DNA of 64,000 nucleotides from Hymenolepis diminuta (Eukaryota; Platyhelminthes; Cestoda; Cyclophyllidea; Hymenolepididae), in NCBI GenBank assembly GCA_900708905.1, contig CAADRB010000008.1, positions 4,121,148 to 4,185,147 on the forward strand, written 5' to 3'. The notes under the pieces were generated by a model that was given only the letters and a program-made list of their open reading frames with translations, did no database searches and was not told the DNA's origin. Positions 1-12,630 of the stretch are shown here, piece after piece. A program made the position numbers and the translations under genes. How positions within the stretch are numbered: the stretch's first letter is position 1; each line of letters opens with the position of its first letter.

Positions 1-99
1 TGGCTGATAAGAGGAAGAGTTATTGGTTTTGAGTTTCTCATCGGGAAGACTCTATGCTGATACCACGAACCAAGATTTGTGTTGGGACGCATTATCCTA

Positions 100-410
100 A
101 TTGGGCTTCATAGTTGGAGCTGTGGAAAAATTGATCAGTTTAATGGCCCAACAATTAGATAGCAGCGCATTGACATGTTGACATATACTAGATTTGACAA
201 ATGTCTGAGCGACTTTCCCGCAATCCATTTCTGCTGTGCTGTGGAAGTACAATTCATCAATCAGATTGTCATCATGGAGGAAATATTTTGTTCTTGGAAT
301 GCTCCGTTAATGGTTGTGCTGGAACTGAACTGTGGGAAACTGCATAGAGTATGTCTAATTAAATCGCCAGTTAAATGACAAGTAATTTGACTTACCGGTT
401 TTCTCATAAG
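100..410 (+). repeat. Dispersed repeat family R2, copy 1
   Basis: It aligns by eye with 1320-1610. Shared blocks include the string ATTCATCAATCAGAT, a stretch ending GAATGCTCCGTTAATG, and TGTGGGAAACT. The two copies are in the same orientation about 1.2 kb apart, with small indels between blocks, so they are old. There is no coding potential. Confidence 0.6.
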
Positions 411-1319
411 TCTGTACGTCACTAATGCAAGACATGGCGTCACCTTTGTCCACTATTTGGATTTAGATTGGTAGTATTAGTATTATTAATAAAAAATGAG
501 TTGCATGTGAATAGATAAACACACGAACCAATAAGACACATTGGAGATGACGTGGATAATGGTTAACATAATGCCGTGTTTTAGGAAAGATCTCGACTGA
601 AATCGTGCGCACACGTTTGGCAGAATTTTCTCCAGAACTTAAAAGCCTAGCTTCTATTAATTTGGATTTTTCTCTTTCTGCCGACATTTTTATATTAAAA
701 ATTCAGTAAAGCTTATTAGAACCCGAGCAGCTTTCATAAAAATCCTTGGATTACAATCAGTAGTGAAAGGTGAGTTTTTTCCACTAAAGTTCATCTACTC
801 ACAATGGGTTTTGAATCTGGTAATTCAATTTGTCTTCGTGTTTCATGATTTACTGTATTTAGTATGGTTATTTTCGCGTTATCAATAACTTTCAAAGCAA
901 CCTAATTTTGAAGCTTGGGAACGCATCTAGTCATGAGAACCAGTCGGATAATCCAAAAGGTGTAAAGAAGGGAGGGGTAGAGAAGAAGTAAAGAAGTATC
1001 CTACTTCTTTTGAATGCATTAGGCTGTGCCCTTTTTACTTAATCATCCACTATCTTATGCCCTAAAACTTCAAATTTCAAATAGGAGAAATCGAATCTTC
1101 GAATTTCTGCGCGAATTCATATATGTCATGTAGTGAGTTTAATAATCACTCACTGTGTTATCTTTTGAGCTGTTGGAGAAGCTGCTTGTCGGTACTGAGA
1201 TTTTAAATTTACTGCATTATAAAATGAATTGTTTTCTATGGTATACCCAGCCTCCATCCATCTTCCTAATACCAAAATAACTTGACTTTTTTTCGGATAT
1301 AAACAGGTCGGTTTGCTTA

Positions 1320-1610
1320 AATGGACTTCAAAGTTAGATCTATGGGAAAATAAATCAAGTTGATGAAATTTAATTTGGCATATACCTGACTGACTTTCAC
1401 ATTCTAGTGTACATTGTGCAGTAGAAACACGATTCATCAATCAGATATTCGTCGTGAGAGAAATGTTTTTTCCTTTGAATGCTCCGTTAATGATGAGGAC
1501 ATTGGTCTCTGCAATCCAAATCAGACATTAGATTGTGGGAAACTCTGTTAAACATGTGTCAAATCAAATATTCACTTAAATTACGAACAATTTGCCTGAT
1601 CGATCTACCT
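1320..1610 (+). repeat. Dispersed repeat family R2, copy 2
   Basis: Direct-repeat partner of 100-410, with the same order of conserved blocks (CATCAATCAGAT, TGAATGCTCCGTTAATG, TTGTGGGAAACT). Divergence is substantial. Confidence 0.6.
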
Positions 1611-1838
1611 GCAAGTATTTTAGAAAGCCATGGCTTTCGTCTGCTACTTGAATTTTGAAAATTAAAACAAGCAACTTTGAAGTTATTTTATTTAGCCAAT
1701 GGTAGGGCTAAAATCGATTTTTTTCATAGTGGAAGGACAGTTGACATTATGTAAAAGATTAAGAATGAAAGTATTGTAAAAAAATAAATCAACAAAAATT
1801 TGATTTTCGAAATCTAGTTGCTCACTTTTACTACATGA

Positions 1839-1865
1839 TTAGTTAGTTAGTTAGTTAGTTAGTTT
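1839..1865 (+). repeat. TTAG microsatellite
   Basis: About six and a half perfect tandem TTAG units. It is a simple repeat; it lacks the GG of the TTAGGG telomere unit, so it is not telomeric. Confidence 0.9.
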
Positions 1866-2184
1866 AAATGTCGTGATTTCTCAACTGAATTACAATACAC
1901 CTTATTGTCTATTGTGTTCCGCGCTTATTGATTGGTTGAGTAATTTTTTAGGGTCGGTCATGCCACTTAAGCGCATTATTTTTACCCTAAGACTGATAAC
2001 GTATGATGATACAGGCTGAAAAACAGCAGATTTATAAATATTTACAGTAATTAGTACCCACAGTAATACAAAATAATAACAAGTTTCAATTGAGGAAGGT
2101 AAGTGAAATCGGCTTGCAGAGGGTCCAATAAGGAGGGAAGGAAAAAGATATTGGAAGTAACATTTAGGTGCCAAAGAGTCTTCT

Positions 2185-2400
2185 TTTAATTTTTTGGACT
2201 CGTTGTGCACAATGTTTACTAAATGAGTTGCTCATGCTCCAAAATTCAAATTGCATGATATAAAACGACTGAGAAGGCAAAACGTTCTTACGTGCAGCTA
2301 ATCAGTTTGCAATTTTAACAGCAGTAAAAAGATAGCTAAGAATTTTAATTTGGCAGAGCTCCTAAGCTGCGTTCACCCGAAGTGATCGAAGGTTTATCAT
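2185..2400 (+). repeat. Dispersed repeat family R1, copy A (internally deleted)
   Basis: Its left part (GGACTCG, TTTACTAAATGAG, CCAAAATTCAAATT) matches 29825-29880. Its right part (AGTTTGCAATTTTAA, TTTGGCAGAGCTCCTAAGC, TGTTCA-like) matches 24030-24085. The middle seen in the other copies is missing, so this is a deletion derivative. Confidence 0.6.
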
Positions 2401-2939
2401 GATAATATAAACAATTATTTTTGATAACAATTTAAATGATAATGGTATTTATACAAAATTTGGCACCATTATCCCCATGACAAAACAAAAAAACAAGAAT
2501 TTAATCTTAGAAAAGCCTCCAAAAGAATAAATGAATGCAGTTGTATAATCAGAAATGAAATAGAGGAGAAGTTATCGACAAGAAGTAGAGAACATGGGTC
2601 ACGATATCGCAAGAGTTTTGCTTCATTTACGTTCTGAACGTATTAGGTTGTCCAATTTTTACTTAAAAGGTATCCGAAGTTCTAATCGCAGGACTTGACT
2701 TCCGATTGCTTGGTCACGGCTCCTAATATTTCTTTTTCCTCAAATATTCTTGAACAAATCGTCCAAACTTGTTACGATTTTAATCCTATTGAAAAAAAAT
2801 GATTTGTTGTTTTTCACAGAGTTTCTGCTCTCAAATCTTTTTTATTTTATTTTTTATTTTTTGTTGATAATTTCCAGACTCTGTGATAGAAAGCATCAAG
2901 TGCATCCTACTGGGAAATTTGAACTGTATCAATCTTAAC

Positions 2940-3200
2940 TAAATGAACCAGCATCGTTGGACATGCTGTTCACTTAATGTGTGCGTGACTCTTACCTGAC
3001 AGACATTCACGTTGGCCTTTGCAGCATAAACTGGATTAATATATGCTGTGATTGTGGGTAAGAAGACCCGTGTAATGATCCACCTATTGTCTTGACGGGA
3101 AATGCGCCAACAAAATCAAAAATTTGGCACATGTTTGACGGATTTTCCCACCATTTCCAGTCTATTATCCAATGTCAGTGTTAATCAATCATTAATTACC
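2940..3200 (+). repeat. R2-like fragments, copy 3
   Basis: The block at 2995-3035 (TTACCTGACAGACATTCACG and onward) resembles 1380-1425 in copy 2. The block at 3125-3180 (TTGGCACATGTTTGACGG) resembles the reverse complement of the right end of copy 2. The match is looser than between copies 1 and 2. Confidence 0.35.
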
Positions 3201-4489
3201 ACACATTTCCGTGGAAGTATGCTTGGTCCCTCTTGACTGCTTTGATTTCAGATGTTTATCCTGGTTTTGAAGAATAGACAAAAGATATGATGAGTTTTTC
3301 TGAAATCGTTTAAATCTAAGATTTCAAAATTCTTAAGAAACAAACTTTCTCCATTAGATTTCAAATTTTAGCATCCATAAAAGTTGTCATTGAATGCACC
3401 ATTTTTACCCTTTGAGCTCTCCTATTTTTACTCATTAACTTAAAAAATGGCCCTCATTCTTTTATTTATTGCAACAGTACAACTATTCCTTCAAGTTAAA
3501 TTTCTTTAAGAGCTCTGTTACATTGCACCCGTGGTATTTTAACGCTCCAATTGGTTAGAAAACTAACAGTAGTCTTTTAGAATGATTTTCACATTCCACT
3601 GCTCCTCTATTTACTATATTTCATTCAGTATGAACTGAAAGGTGCAAGTATTATTTTAAAAGGTCGCACCAATGAGACAATTTTGACATTTATTAAGGAG
3701 AAGGGATTGTAAAATTTGAAGCTATCGTTGTTGAATACATTAATTTCTATTGCGTCATTTTGTCCAAGAAGCCTTCATTTCATGTGATATCTGGAAGTAT
3801 TTAGAAAATTTAGAACTCAGCCTGCAAGGTAATTGGGCGAAAAATGTATTAGAAGTCAGTTTACAGGAAATTGACATTAAATTATATTGCTGTTATTCCG
3901 CATTTCACAAAACTATTCTAATTCGTCTGATATCAACACAAAGGCCTTTGTAGAGTGATCTGTAATGTTTAATAGATCTGCTCAGTCTAGACAGCCGCAG
4001 AGTAATTTACAAAGGAGACAAAATAAACAGCCCCCCTAAGCGTACTTTATTTCAGCCCTTATACACAATACGATTTTCACATACACAGTTTAGACGTGTA
4101 ATCAGCCCTCCTTACTGCAACTCTCTGTCTTTTCTCTCTCCTTTTTCTGCTATCGTCTAAATCATCAATGGCCCATCTCAAATCTCGTTCTGCTCCGGTA
4201 AAGGAGCTCCATTCCGTTGGCCCTTAAGATAATTAGATTTTAAAGGAGATATTCCTGTCAGATTATGATTGTAGCTCTACTGAGATTGTAATACTCGAAA
4301 TTTACTAGAAATTGACCATTTGATTAACTCTTATCCTTTGAGTTAGAAAGATAGTAGCATAGGTATCAAACATTTAGCCTTTGACTCTACAGATATGCAG
4401 ATTCACAACGAAATTTCAGATCCACATACCCTAAGGGAAGTACTTCATTAAAATCAGTGAGCCATTTGAATTGTGGGAAAGTTTATTGA

Positions 4490-4610
4490 TCAATATCAAT
4501 CGATTACGTGAATAAAGGATTGGCACATGTTTTGACTTGACGCATTTTTGTAGATGTTTCCCATAATTCAATATGTCTGCCACACAATGGATTGACAAAC
4601 CCATCAGATA
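4490..4610 (-). repeat. R2-like fragment, inverted
   Basis: TTGGCACATGTTTTGAC followed by TTTCCCATAATTCAATATGT resembles the reverse complement of copy 2 around 1520-1565 and also the block at 3125-3180. It is a degenerate relic. Confidence 0.3.
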
Positions 4611-5569
4611 GCAGTTGCGGGAGACATTTTTTGTGCCTCTTAAGGGCTAAATTTCAGACAGAGACAGAAATACAGCTGAATTTTATATTTCTAATCACAA
4701 TAATTCTCAGAAAGTTAACGTAGAAAAGAAATTGAATGTCACTAGAAAGGAAGGTTTTAAATTTCGTCTTGTATGAACTGAGTGATCTCTACTATGCTTA
4801 CAAAGTCGTTATGGTTTCAAAATTCTGCTTTGGCTGTAATAAGATTTCAAAAACCTTAGGTGGCATAACCATCAGTAAGTATGCCTCATATGAGATTATG
4901 AAAACTTATCATCCAATTTTCAACAAAAATAGGACTCTTCATCAAATGAATATCCCTTCTTGATCCCTCTCTATTTTTTACCTTTTGAAGAATCTAAGAC
5001 CTATTGGACTATTAACTTTTTAAGTGGAGTTATGATTTAAGGTGTTAATACTCTCAGTTTCGAATTTCAGAATCTACGCTTTAGGTTCGTAAGTGAATCT
5101 GTGACCCCAGCAGTCAATACTTGTCAATCAGTTAATTAAATTAAGTGAACAGTCACGTCATTTCTCTAGCTTTATAATAGATATTAAAGAAGAGGAAAAA
5201 AGGTTTCAAAGGGAATATCTTTGATTTACATTGTCTGTCCACGATAGCAACAGTGTAGTATTAAATGTGAGTTGATTCCAACTAAACCACTTTTCCTCCG
5301 ATGCAAGTGCTCTCCAATTCTCTTGAAAACTAAACTGCAACCGAACTTAGCTTCTTAAGTATCTATCTAAAGTTTCCCTTTATGAATAGAATCGTTTTAT
5401 ATTATTATTACTTGCTTTTCCCCTTATTATATTGAAATCCACCTTACATCTATGCCGTATTTTCAACAGGGACCGTAAATATTCAAATAAATAAAGCCGA
5501 TTTTTCAAAAATCAGGTTATTGTTGTTATTCACGGAAGTGCAACTAAACTTGAGTCATGAGGAAGCCTC

Positions 5570-5900
5570 TGAATAAGAGGAAGAACAAATAAGTCCAATA
5601 AGGGGAGGAGTCAAGAAGAAGCAAGTAATGAGGTCAGGACATCAAGATTCTTACTTTGTTTTTATTATGGAAGTAATGAGATGTTCACTCTCATAAGGAG
5701 CATGATTTACATCGTAAAGTTATAATTTCATGAATTACCTTACAGAGTTTATGTCCTTGATATTCAGAGCTAATTCTCCGGTTAAGTTAATCCCGTGGTC
5801 AGTTAGAGAGCTTCGATTTATTTATATCTGTTTACGGTCTAAAGCAATTAAGTGGGAATAACAGTGATTTTTAGCATACTAAAGTTCACTTGAGGTTATT
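5570..5900 (+). repeat. Dispersed repeat family R5, copy 1
   Basis: It aligns with 33240-33600 in the same orientation. A purine-rich left end (AAGTCCAATAAGGGGAGGAG, GTCAAGAAGA) leads to a right block with GAGCTTCGATTTATTTATAT and AACAGTGATTTTTAGC. Related purine-rich starts are seen near 960, 2550, 23540 and 38100. No coding capacity was recognised. Confidence 0.5.
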
Positions 5901-8900
5901 CAGGGAGAAATAAAAACAATAGCCAAGTTAACTTTGCTTACATAAAAGAGAATGTCAGCGAAAATGAACTCAGATTATTAGTAAATGTTTTGTGAGGTAA
6001 TGTACATTCTTACGTAATTGCTTGAGAGACCTTAAATACACACCTCATGACCTAATAAAAAAGAGCATTTTGAGCACATTTTCTCAAGAATTTAAGAATT
6101 ACAACCGTCTTTCCACGTTCGTTAAATCATGTTTGATTTTTCAAACACAAGAGGAGTTACCAAGTCCCTAGGCGCACATATAGTTTCAAAGAAAATAACT
6201 GGTACCACAACTCACCTTTATTAAGGTTAAAATATCTATAGTACGCTTTAATAAATAGATCAAACTAATCAATAATGTAGTTGTTTTATTGAACAAATCA
6301 GTATAACACGAAGTTTTATTTAAAATCCTCTGACCGTGAGTTTTGCATGATAGTTCTTGACGGTTTATACATCAATCTGAGCATATAATCCAATAATGTT
6401 TCTTTTCAAATTTTGCATTCAAACGGCTGGTTTCTAAACTTTATTATATGTTTATAAATTGGTATATCCTATAAAATTGAGAAATCAGGAGACCTTAACA
6501 AAAAATGACTAGTTTCTAATCTCGTTTGGGCAAGTTTTTTCAAACACTCATCTTAGGTATACGGAAAACATCACTGAGTCTTCCTGAAGGTAAACTCGAA
6601 ATCCGGCGCCTCCATTTTATAGCTGGTCTAAATCAGGGTGGAAGGCTATTCTTTCCCCTGTGTGTGCCGGCAAGCATCAATCATCCTGCATACTCAATAA
6701 CACTTTAATATCATTCGTTGGGCATATTTTTATTATTGGATGTATTTCAAAACACGCGATCTTTAATAATATTACTCATACCCCTGGGTTAGTTAGAATA
6801 TTACCTTACGTTCGCTTTCCAATGGAAGTTAATGATTTTCTTACTTTCCAACTGAAGGAATACAGCGGGTAAACTATCTGTAAATTTCTGCAATAATTAG
6901 AGTCCTTAGACGTCTTGATGTATATGACGGTAAGTTGTGATTTGCACTGTCATATGTCTGCGTTAATTAATTTCCTTTTACATATTTTATTGCGCTAAGA
7001 AATAGAAACAGAAAGAGAAGACTGTCTGGGTGAAAACCATTAATCATCATCTTGTTAACAGCATCCAGGAAGTAGACGCTCAACCTTGACCTCAGATATA
7101 AAGACGCCATAAGTTATCGCCGATGAAGAATTTATTTTTACTGGTGTCCATGTCTGTGCTTTTATTTTGTGTTTTACTTTGGCCTGCAAGTTTTCAACGT
7201 TCATTAAATGCTTAAACCGAGTCATCCGGATACTGAAATAAAAACGCACTCAAATTTAGTGGATAGATTCAGATATTTTCAAAGAACGATATAATCGCAG
7301 TCATGTTTAAAAACCAATCAATTTTCGATCTAATGTTGTCAAATGATGAACAAAATCAGCCCCAAAATGTAGAATTAACCGCAGGATATTTGAGAAATAA
7401 TTCTATATCTTCAATATTAAATAATTTAATTACTAACTGCTACGTTTTTCATAAAAATGAAACTAAGGAAGAATTCACCGTGCATAACTTTTTGTTTGAA
7501 GTTAGACTTAAATTAAAAATTCCCCCTGCAGTCTCCTAAGCCACCCCGAACCCTAATATAGAAGGCAGAGCTTTAAGCGATCTTTGCATCGATCTGGAAT
7601 TACGCTTTACCATCTGTGTCCTCCTGCAACTAATGTCCGAATTTCATAGTGCACCGATGACATGTTCTTAAATATTTAAACTTTTGAGGATATTTAAAGG
7701 GATTTTATTCATCATTCATCATCCATAAATATGCAAAATGGTCACAGTTCCTTGACAATCAGAATTTAATTCAAGTTCATGTAAGCAAATGAGCTTGATA
7801 TATTGATAGTGCAGGAACGCGCGGGTTTTTGAAAGGCAAGTCGCTAATGTGATTGAACCAAATTCCACCACAAACTTATGGACATGTCTACATCGTTTTT
7901 GCTTTGCCCAGTCGGCGAGAATTTCTCGCCTCAAGCACCTTACAGTTGCATGTTACGATTCATCTGCGTCTGCTTTAGCCTTCATCGTTTGGAATATTAT
8001 GGTTATTGCTTTTGATAGTCCTTAATTGTGCAATAGCCACCGTTGTAATAGGGGTTTTTGTAATAGCTGTGCCTCGTAGGATTTTATTAGAAGGGGTTTT
8101 ATAAAATTTACTTATGAGCTCATGTGTTCGCTGCCCATCAATGCGCATGCAGAAGCCTGAATAACCGACCGTATGGCTAATAAAGGGGCGAAGAAATTCC
8201 AGTTTCTCACCAGAGGGGGTCCAAGATGCTACACTTATTTCCAAGAGCTGTGGTAGAAGAGCTTTCTTAAATAAATTTGTGAGTTATTAATGCTTGAAGT
8301 TTCAATATTTCTTTTGCCTACCGGTATATATCGATGCTGTTATTTCTCCACGCACTAGGTATGATTTTTGATTTTATGTAAATAAAAAACAAAATGAGAA
8401 GAATGTTATGGTATGCTTTTTCTGAGGCTGAACAATCCACACCCAGCAGCTGGCCTTCAGCCGTCTGTAATCTTTAGCAGCAGACGGGTAACTCTGCCCT
8501 TTGACATTTTGACAAGGCGAATGAATGAAACTATCCACGACCTAGCGGTAGTTTAATTAATCTTACACCTAGATTTTTATACATGCGGAGATTACCGTGT
8601 AAATTAAAGGCCTTGGAGGTATTACACTCATGCGCCCACCCTACTTAATTCTACTGGTCCTGAGTTTTATAAGTAGTACTGAATGACAGTAGTACATAAG
8701 TGAAAGCTTCGCTTAGTTAAAATAGTTTTTTTCTTAGATGGAAACCATGTCTAAATTAGAGAGTTGAATTTAGCTGGATGTTCGAAAGCATCGTCTTTAT
8801 TTGAGGATAAATGAAACAGGGCACCCAATTTTGACCTTTGTTCTCTAGAGGGTTTACTTCATCACCATGTCTCATTTTAAAAATGGGTTTATTCTTAGGT

Positions 8901-11375
8901 CTATTTCAGATTTGCAGAAAACTCATTTGAGTTTCTAAGGGTATAAGTTTGTCATAAATTTTTAACTGTTATCGAAATAAAATGGAGAAGATTGTCCAAC
9001 TGATGGGCGAAGGTGCTTTTGGAAAATATAAGTGCAGTGATTTAGTCACATAGGGATATTTCGGTAAAATCAGGTATCCAATCGGAGTCAAGTCTCAATA
9101 AACTAATAGTATTACTTACTTGAAGCGTGTTTTATATCAAAATCCATAATATCTTCATTGAGATTTGATAATTAAAAAAACTATAGTGGGTAATCTAATT
9201 CTGTTTGATTTAATCTTAGTTAACCGGAGAAGTATCAGTTTTGATTTCATTTGATTAATTTAACTTGACGGTGATGTGCTTTTCAAAAAAACAGGAATAG
9301 AGAAAAGTAATTAAAAATGCATTTTGAGACATATAATTTTGTACCGTGGAAGTGATAGAAAACTGAGATTCTATCAACCGATAAAATTTGTGTTATTTCT
9401 CTTTGCTGTTGACTTATTTGTAAGCTTCAATCTGCTATTTCCATTTTGGTCCAGCGGCGATGAGTTGTCGGTCCAGAACGAAATGCTTTACAACTAAGTG
9501 CTGCTTTTCTCACCTCTGCATTTTTTTTCTAGATCGATTTGCCGTATGCATTATGTGCCGACAAGTGCTCGTGTTCGCATCAATTTTCTGACTTTGACGA
9601 TTTCATTTCGATTTCTCCCCTTTATCGTTTAATACGAGTTATGCATCCTCATTCGTGTATTCTTGGGCGCTATTCTGTAAAACATATTTATTCGTATGTT
9701 AATTTTGAATTCATTGCATTCTGCTGAAAGTTCTCTCTATTCGTTGTTGATTCACTTACATTCAATTCCCTATTCTCAATGCAGCTGAGGCAACTTCCCC
9801 ATTAGAGTGAGATATATTCCAACTTTAAATGGGAAATACAACTCTAATAACCATTTACCAATTTGTAGTGATTACACAGATGAGTTGAAAAATTTAACCA
9901 TCTTTGGGAGAGAGTGAGATAGAGTGGGCAAGGAGGGGGAAGGCGAAGAAAGCAGGGGGATTTTTTCCTCCCCAAAAGTTTGACGTGACATTAATCATAC
10001 TCATAGGAAATAAGGCGGCGAAAAGCCAGATAGAGAGCCAGAGAAAGATGTGGGAAAAAAATCCGTGTGATCGTTAGGGGTGAAAATCGCTTAACTACCG
10101 TTACACAATTATTCTAAACGACTCTGTAACTACTTCAATGTTTATCACTTTTATCTTCTCGGGTTTTCGCTTATCTTTGTCAAATCTACTTTCCACCTTC
10201 TGAGTTCCACCACTTTCGCCCTAGTAATATGGTAATAGATTAACGACTGTTCAGAGTACTACTCGACGGGCTATATTAGGCCTAAAATGTAGAAAGGAAA
10301 TGAATGTTAAGATGCTGGGAGAAAAGGTCCCTGAGAAATCTTACCGCACAATTACAACAGCGAAGGCTTGATATTCAGCCAAGTCCTTTCAGGGAAATCT
10401 ATACAATTACCAGACGGCCATCAAAATTCTAACTTTTGAAAGCCTAAAAGTTCGCACATAAAGGGCTCGCTTAGACAACTAAAAGCAGACGTGTCACATG
10501 CTTTCAATGAGAAAAACGACGACATTTGGATACTGATGCAATTAAGAAATCAACACCTTACCTTCTTGAACATCACTTTAATCATCAAATTTTGCGAATG
10601 AATGTGAGATGAAAAGACAGCGGTGAATTGATTACCAAAAACCCACAATTTATCTTCTTTGCCTAAATGTAGATTGTTATAAGGGGATTGTTGCAAAATC
10701 CCATAATAACATGCCGTTCTGATTGTATTTATACTTAGAATAATAGACATTTGATTACAAAATGCAAAAAATAAAGCAATGTCAAAGTGCAGACTCTGTT
10801 TTAATAAGTAATCTGCAATTAATCCATCAAAATTGAGCTCGGATAATGCCTATTCAGTGTCCGAGAAGCTATCATTACCAATCGGAGTGAAGAAGTCTCT
10901 ATTCTAGTCACAACCGTTCCCTGGCGTTCTTTCCCATTTATAAACATATAATCTTCGATTGCCTTCATCATCCATCTTCACTTTCATCTTTCTCTCTAAA
11001 ATCTCGGTTTTGGATTAGTCACTAGAATTACGACTGTCACCGCTTCAGCTACAAAAGCAATGTAAGGTCACCTTAGCGGCGGTGGCGACGCAAGTGAGGT
11101 AGACGAATAAGCTCAACTGTTCATTTCATAAGAGATGAGTTGACTACTAAGTACAGTCATGGCTCAAACAAACTGAGGACGATGCAGTGTATGTTTTCAT
11201 TCAAACAAGGTCATGAAAGCTGAAATTCCAGATGAAATTACTTTCACTTTCTAGAGTTATAAAATTATATTTGAAATAGGTCCCTTTAAAATCATTGAAA
11301 TTCATATTGGTCCCTTGAATTAAGTCATTTTGGTCAAACGGCAACGACCAGATCCATAAGTGAGTGCTTTTAATA

Positions 11376-12630
11376 CAGGGTGCATAATATATCTGGGGAC
11401 ACCTTACGCACTTTTAGAAAAACAGAAAATGAAACTGTTAATGGTTGAAACTTACAAAACGGATAAAAATAATATTAACCTTCAATTTATTCTACATATC
11501 CTCCATCGGCTGTTATCACCCACTTAATTCGAGTCCGAAAGCAACTGCAAGCTCTGATCAGATCAAGTGGTTTTTATTGATGTCCTCCATTGCTCGAGTT
11601 ATTGCTTCTATCGGAGAGGAGGATTTGGTGTTATGGGGATACATATTAACTTCCTTTTCGACCATGTCCCACCCCACTCCACACATAATAATCCAAGGCA
11701 TTAAAGCCCGGTGAGTAGTTAGGAGACCATAGGTTTGACTTTGTGTGGTCTGATGATGAAAATTCTAATTCATCCAATCCTGTGTTTTGAGAGCTTTGTG
11801 GGGTGAAGGTGAATCCTGTTGGAAAACACAAGGGGGGGGGGAGTCTTCCTTTACTGGCTACGCTGTCTGTCCAATAGTTTGAAGAGTCTCGGCATAAGTA
11901 TCTGCATTGACTTTAAAGCCTTGTGGAAAAATTTCAAGTGTCATGATGTGCCCCTCCCTTACTGCTAACATCTCCGAAAACAATCAGTGTTGCTGGAAAC
12001 TTCTTGTGCATGGATAACAATTAGAACTTCATTGAGATCCACCCGCACACGGCGACCTATCATTTCTTTGACTGAATTTTCATCCTGGTGGAAATTTTTT
12101 CATTGGGGAAAAAACTAAGATACTCCTCTTCTTCTGGGTGCTTCAGTTTGTTTAAGACTCATTTTACACACACATTAAACGATTCTCTTGAGTTGTTTTT
12201 GTTGACATGAACTGACGACCTAAGAACGTATGATTTGCATCTGACATCTTGATGAACAATATTCCTTACTGTTCCTTCAGACACTTGAAAAGTGTCTTTC
12301 CAGGATTTTGGTTGATCTTATGATAACTTCTCACAAACTCAGGTGTTCTGAGTGGTTGAATGAGAGCGTTGACAATAGTGTTTTGTGGCTAATTCATCTC
12401 CATTGTCTTCATTCAGCAGCTCTTTTCTAACTTTGCAAATGAAAGATCTAGCCACTTTCGAAATTTCGCAATTTCTAAATTCCTACGTTTCGCTTTCATA
12501 GACATTTTCCTTTTCATTAGTTACAGTAGTATCTACTCTGGGATCCTCTACTGTAAAGAGTGCATTAATTATTATCGAGTTTGTTTAAATTACAAAAATA
12601 TAAGTGTTATCAGGTACCCTACGCATCCTG
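11376..12630 (-). mobile_element. Full-length, inactive mariner-like DNA transposon
   Basis: The element is 1255 bp, the usual mariner size, and is flanked by TA on both sides (11374-11375 and 12631-12632), the canonical target duplication. The left end reads CAGGGTGCATAATATATC; the reverse complement of the right end reads CAGGATGCGTAGGGTACC. This gives imperfect terminal inverted repeats of about 28 bp that share the outer CAGG-TGC and inner blocks. A transposase remnant fills the minus strand. It lies 1.7 kb upstream of the Wnt gene. Terminal divergence and a broken reading frame show it is an old copy. Confidence 0.88.
11646..12520 (-). pseudogene. Mariner transposase pseudogene
   Basis: Read on the minus strand, fragments of a mariner (DD34D-type) transposase appear in order across several frames. 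They include a region resembling the block after the first catalytic Asp (12090-12000), then VFQQDSPSPHKALKTQDWM (about 11825-11770, second catalytic Asp present), then, in another frame, SPGFNALDYYVW (about 11710-11670). In the family the last motif is normally SPDLNPLDY-VW, so the third catalytic Asp is Gly here. A ten-G run (11832-11841) lies just before the QQD block and is a likely slippage site. Several stops and frameshifts make it non-functional. Assignment to mariner is firm; the subfamily is not determined. Confidence 0.88.

Larger units (their letters stand above)
1..11375. other. Gene-poor intergenic DNA with relic repeats
   Basis: No open reading frame here shows a recognisable domain, a long run of coding-like sequence or convincing exon borders. 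The short ORFs (at most 89 codons) look like chance. What can be seen is several degenerate repeat copies, listed separately, a TTAG microsatellite, and a purine-rich tract at about 9905-9965. Distal regulatory elements of the Wnt gene could lie here, but I see no direct sign of them. Confidence 0.6.

Noticed and set aside
1839..1865. TTAG run as interstitial telomere
   Set aside because: The unit is TTAG, not TTAGGG, and it is only 27 bp. It is an ordinary microsatellite.
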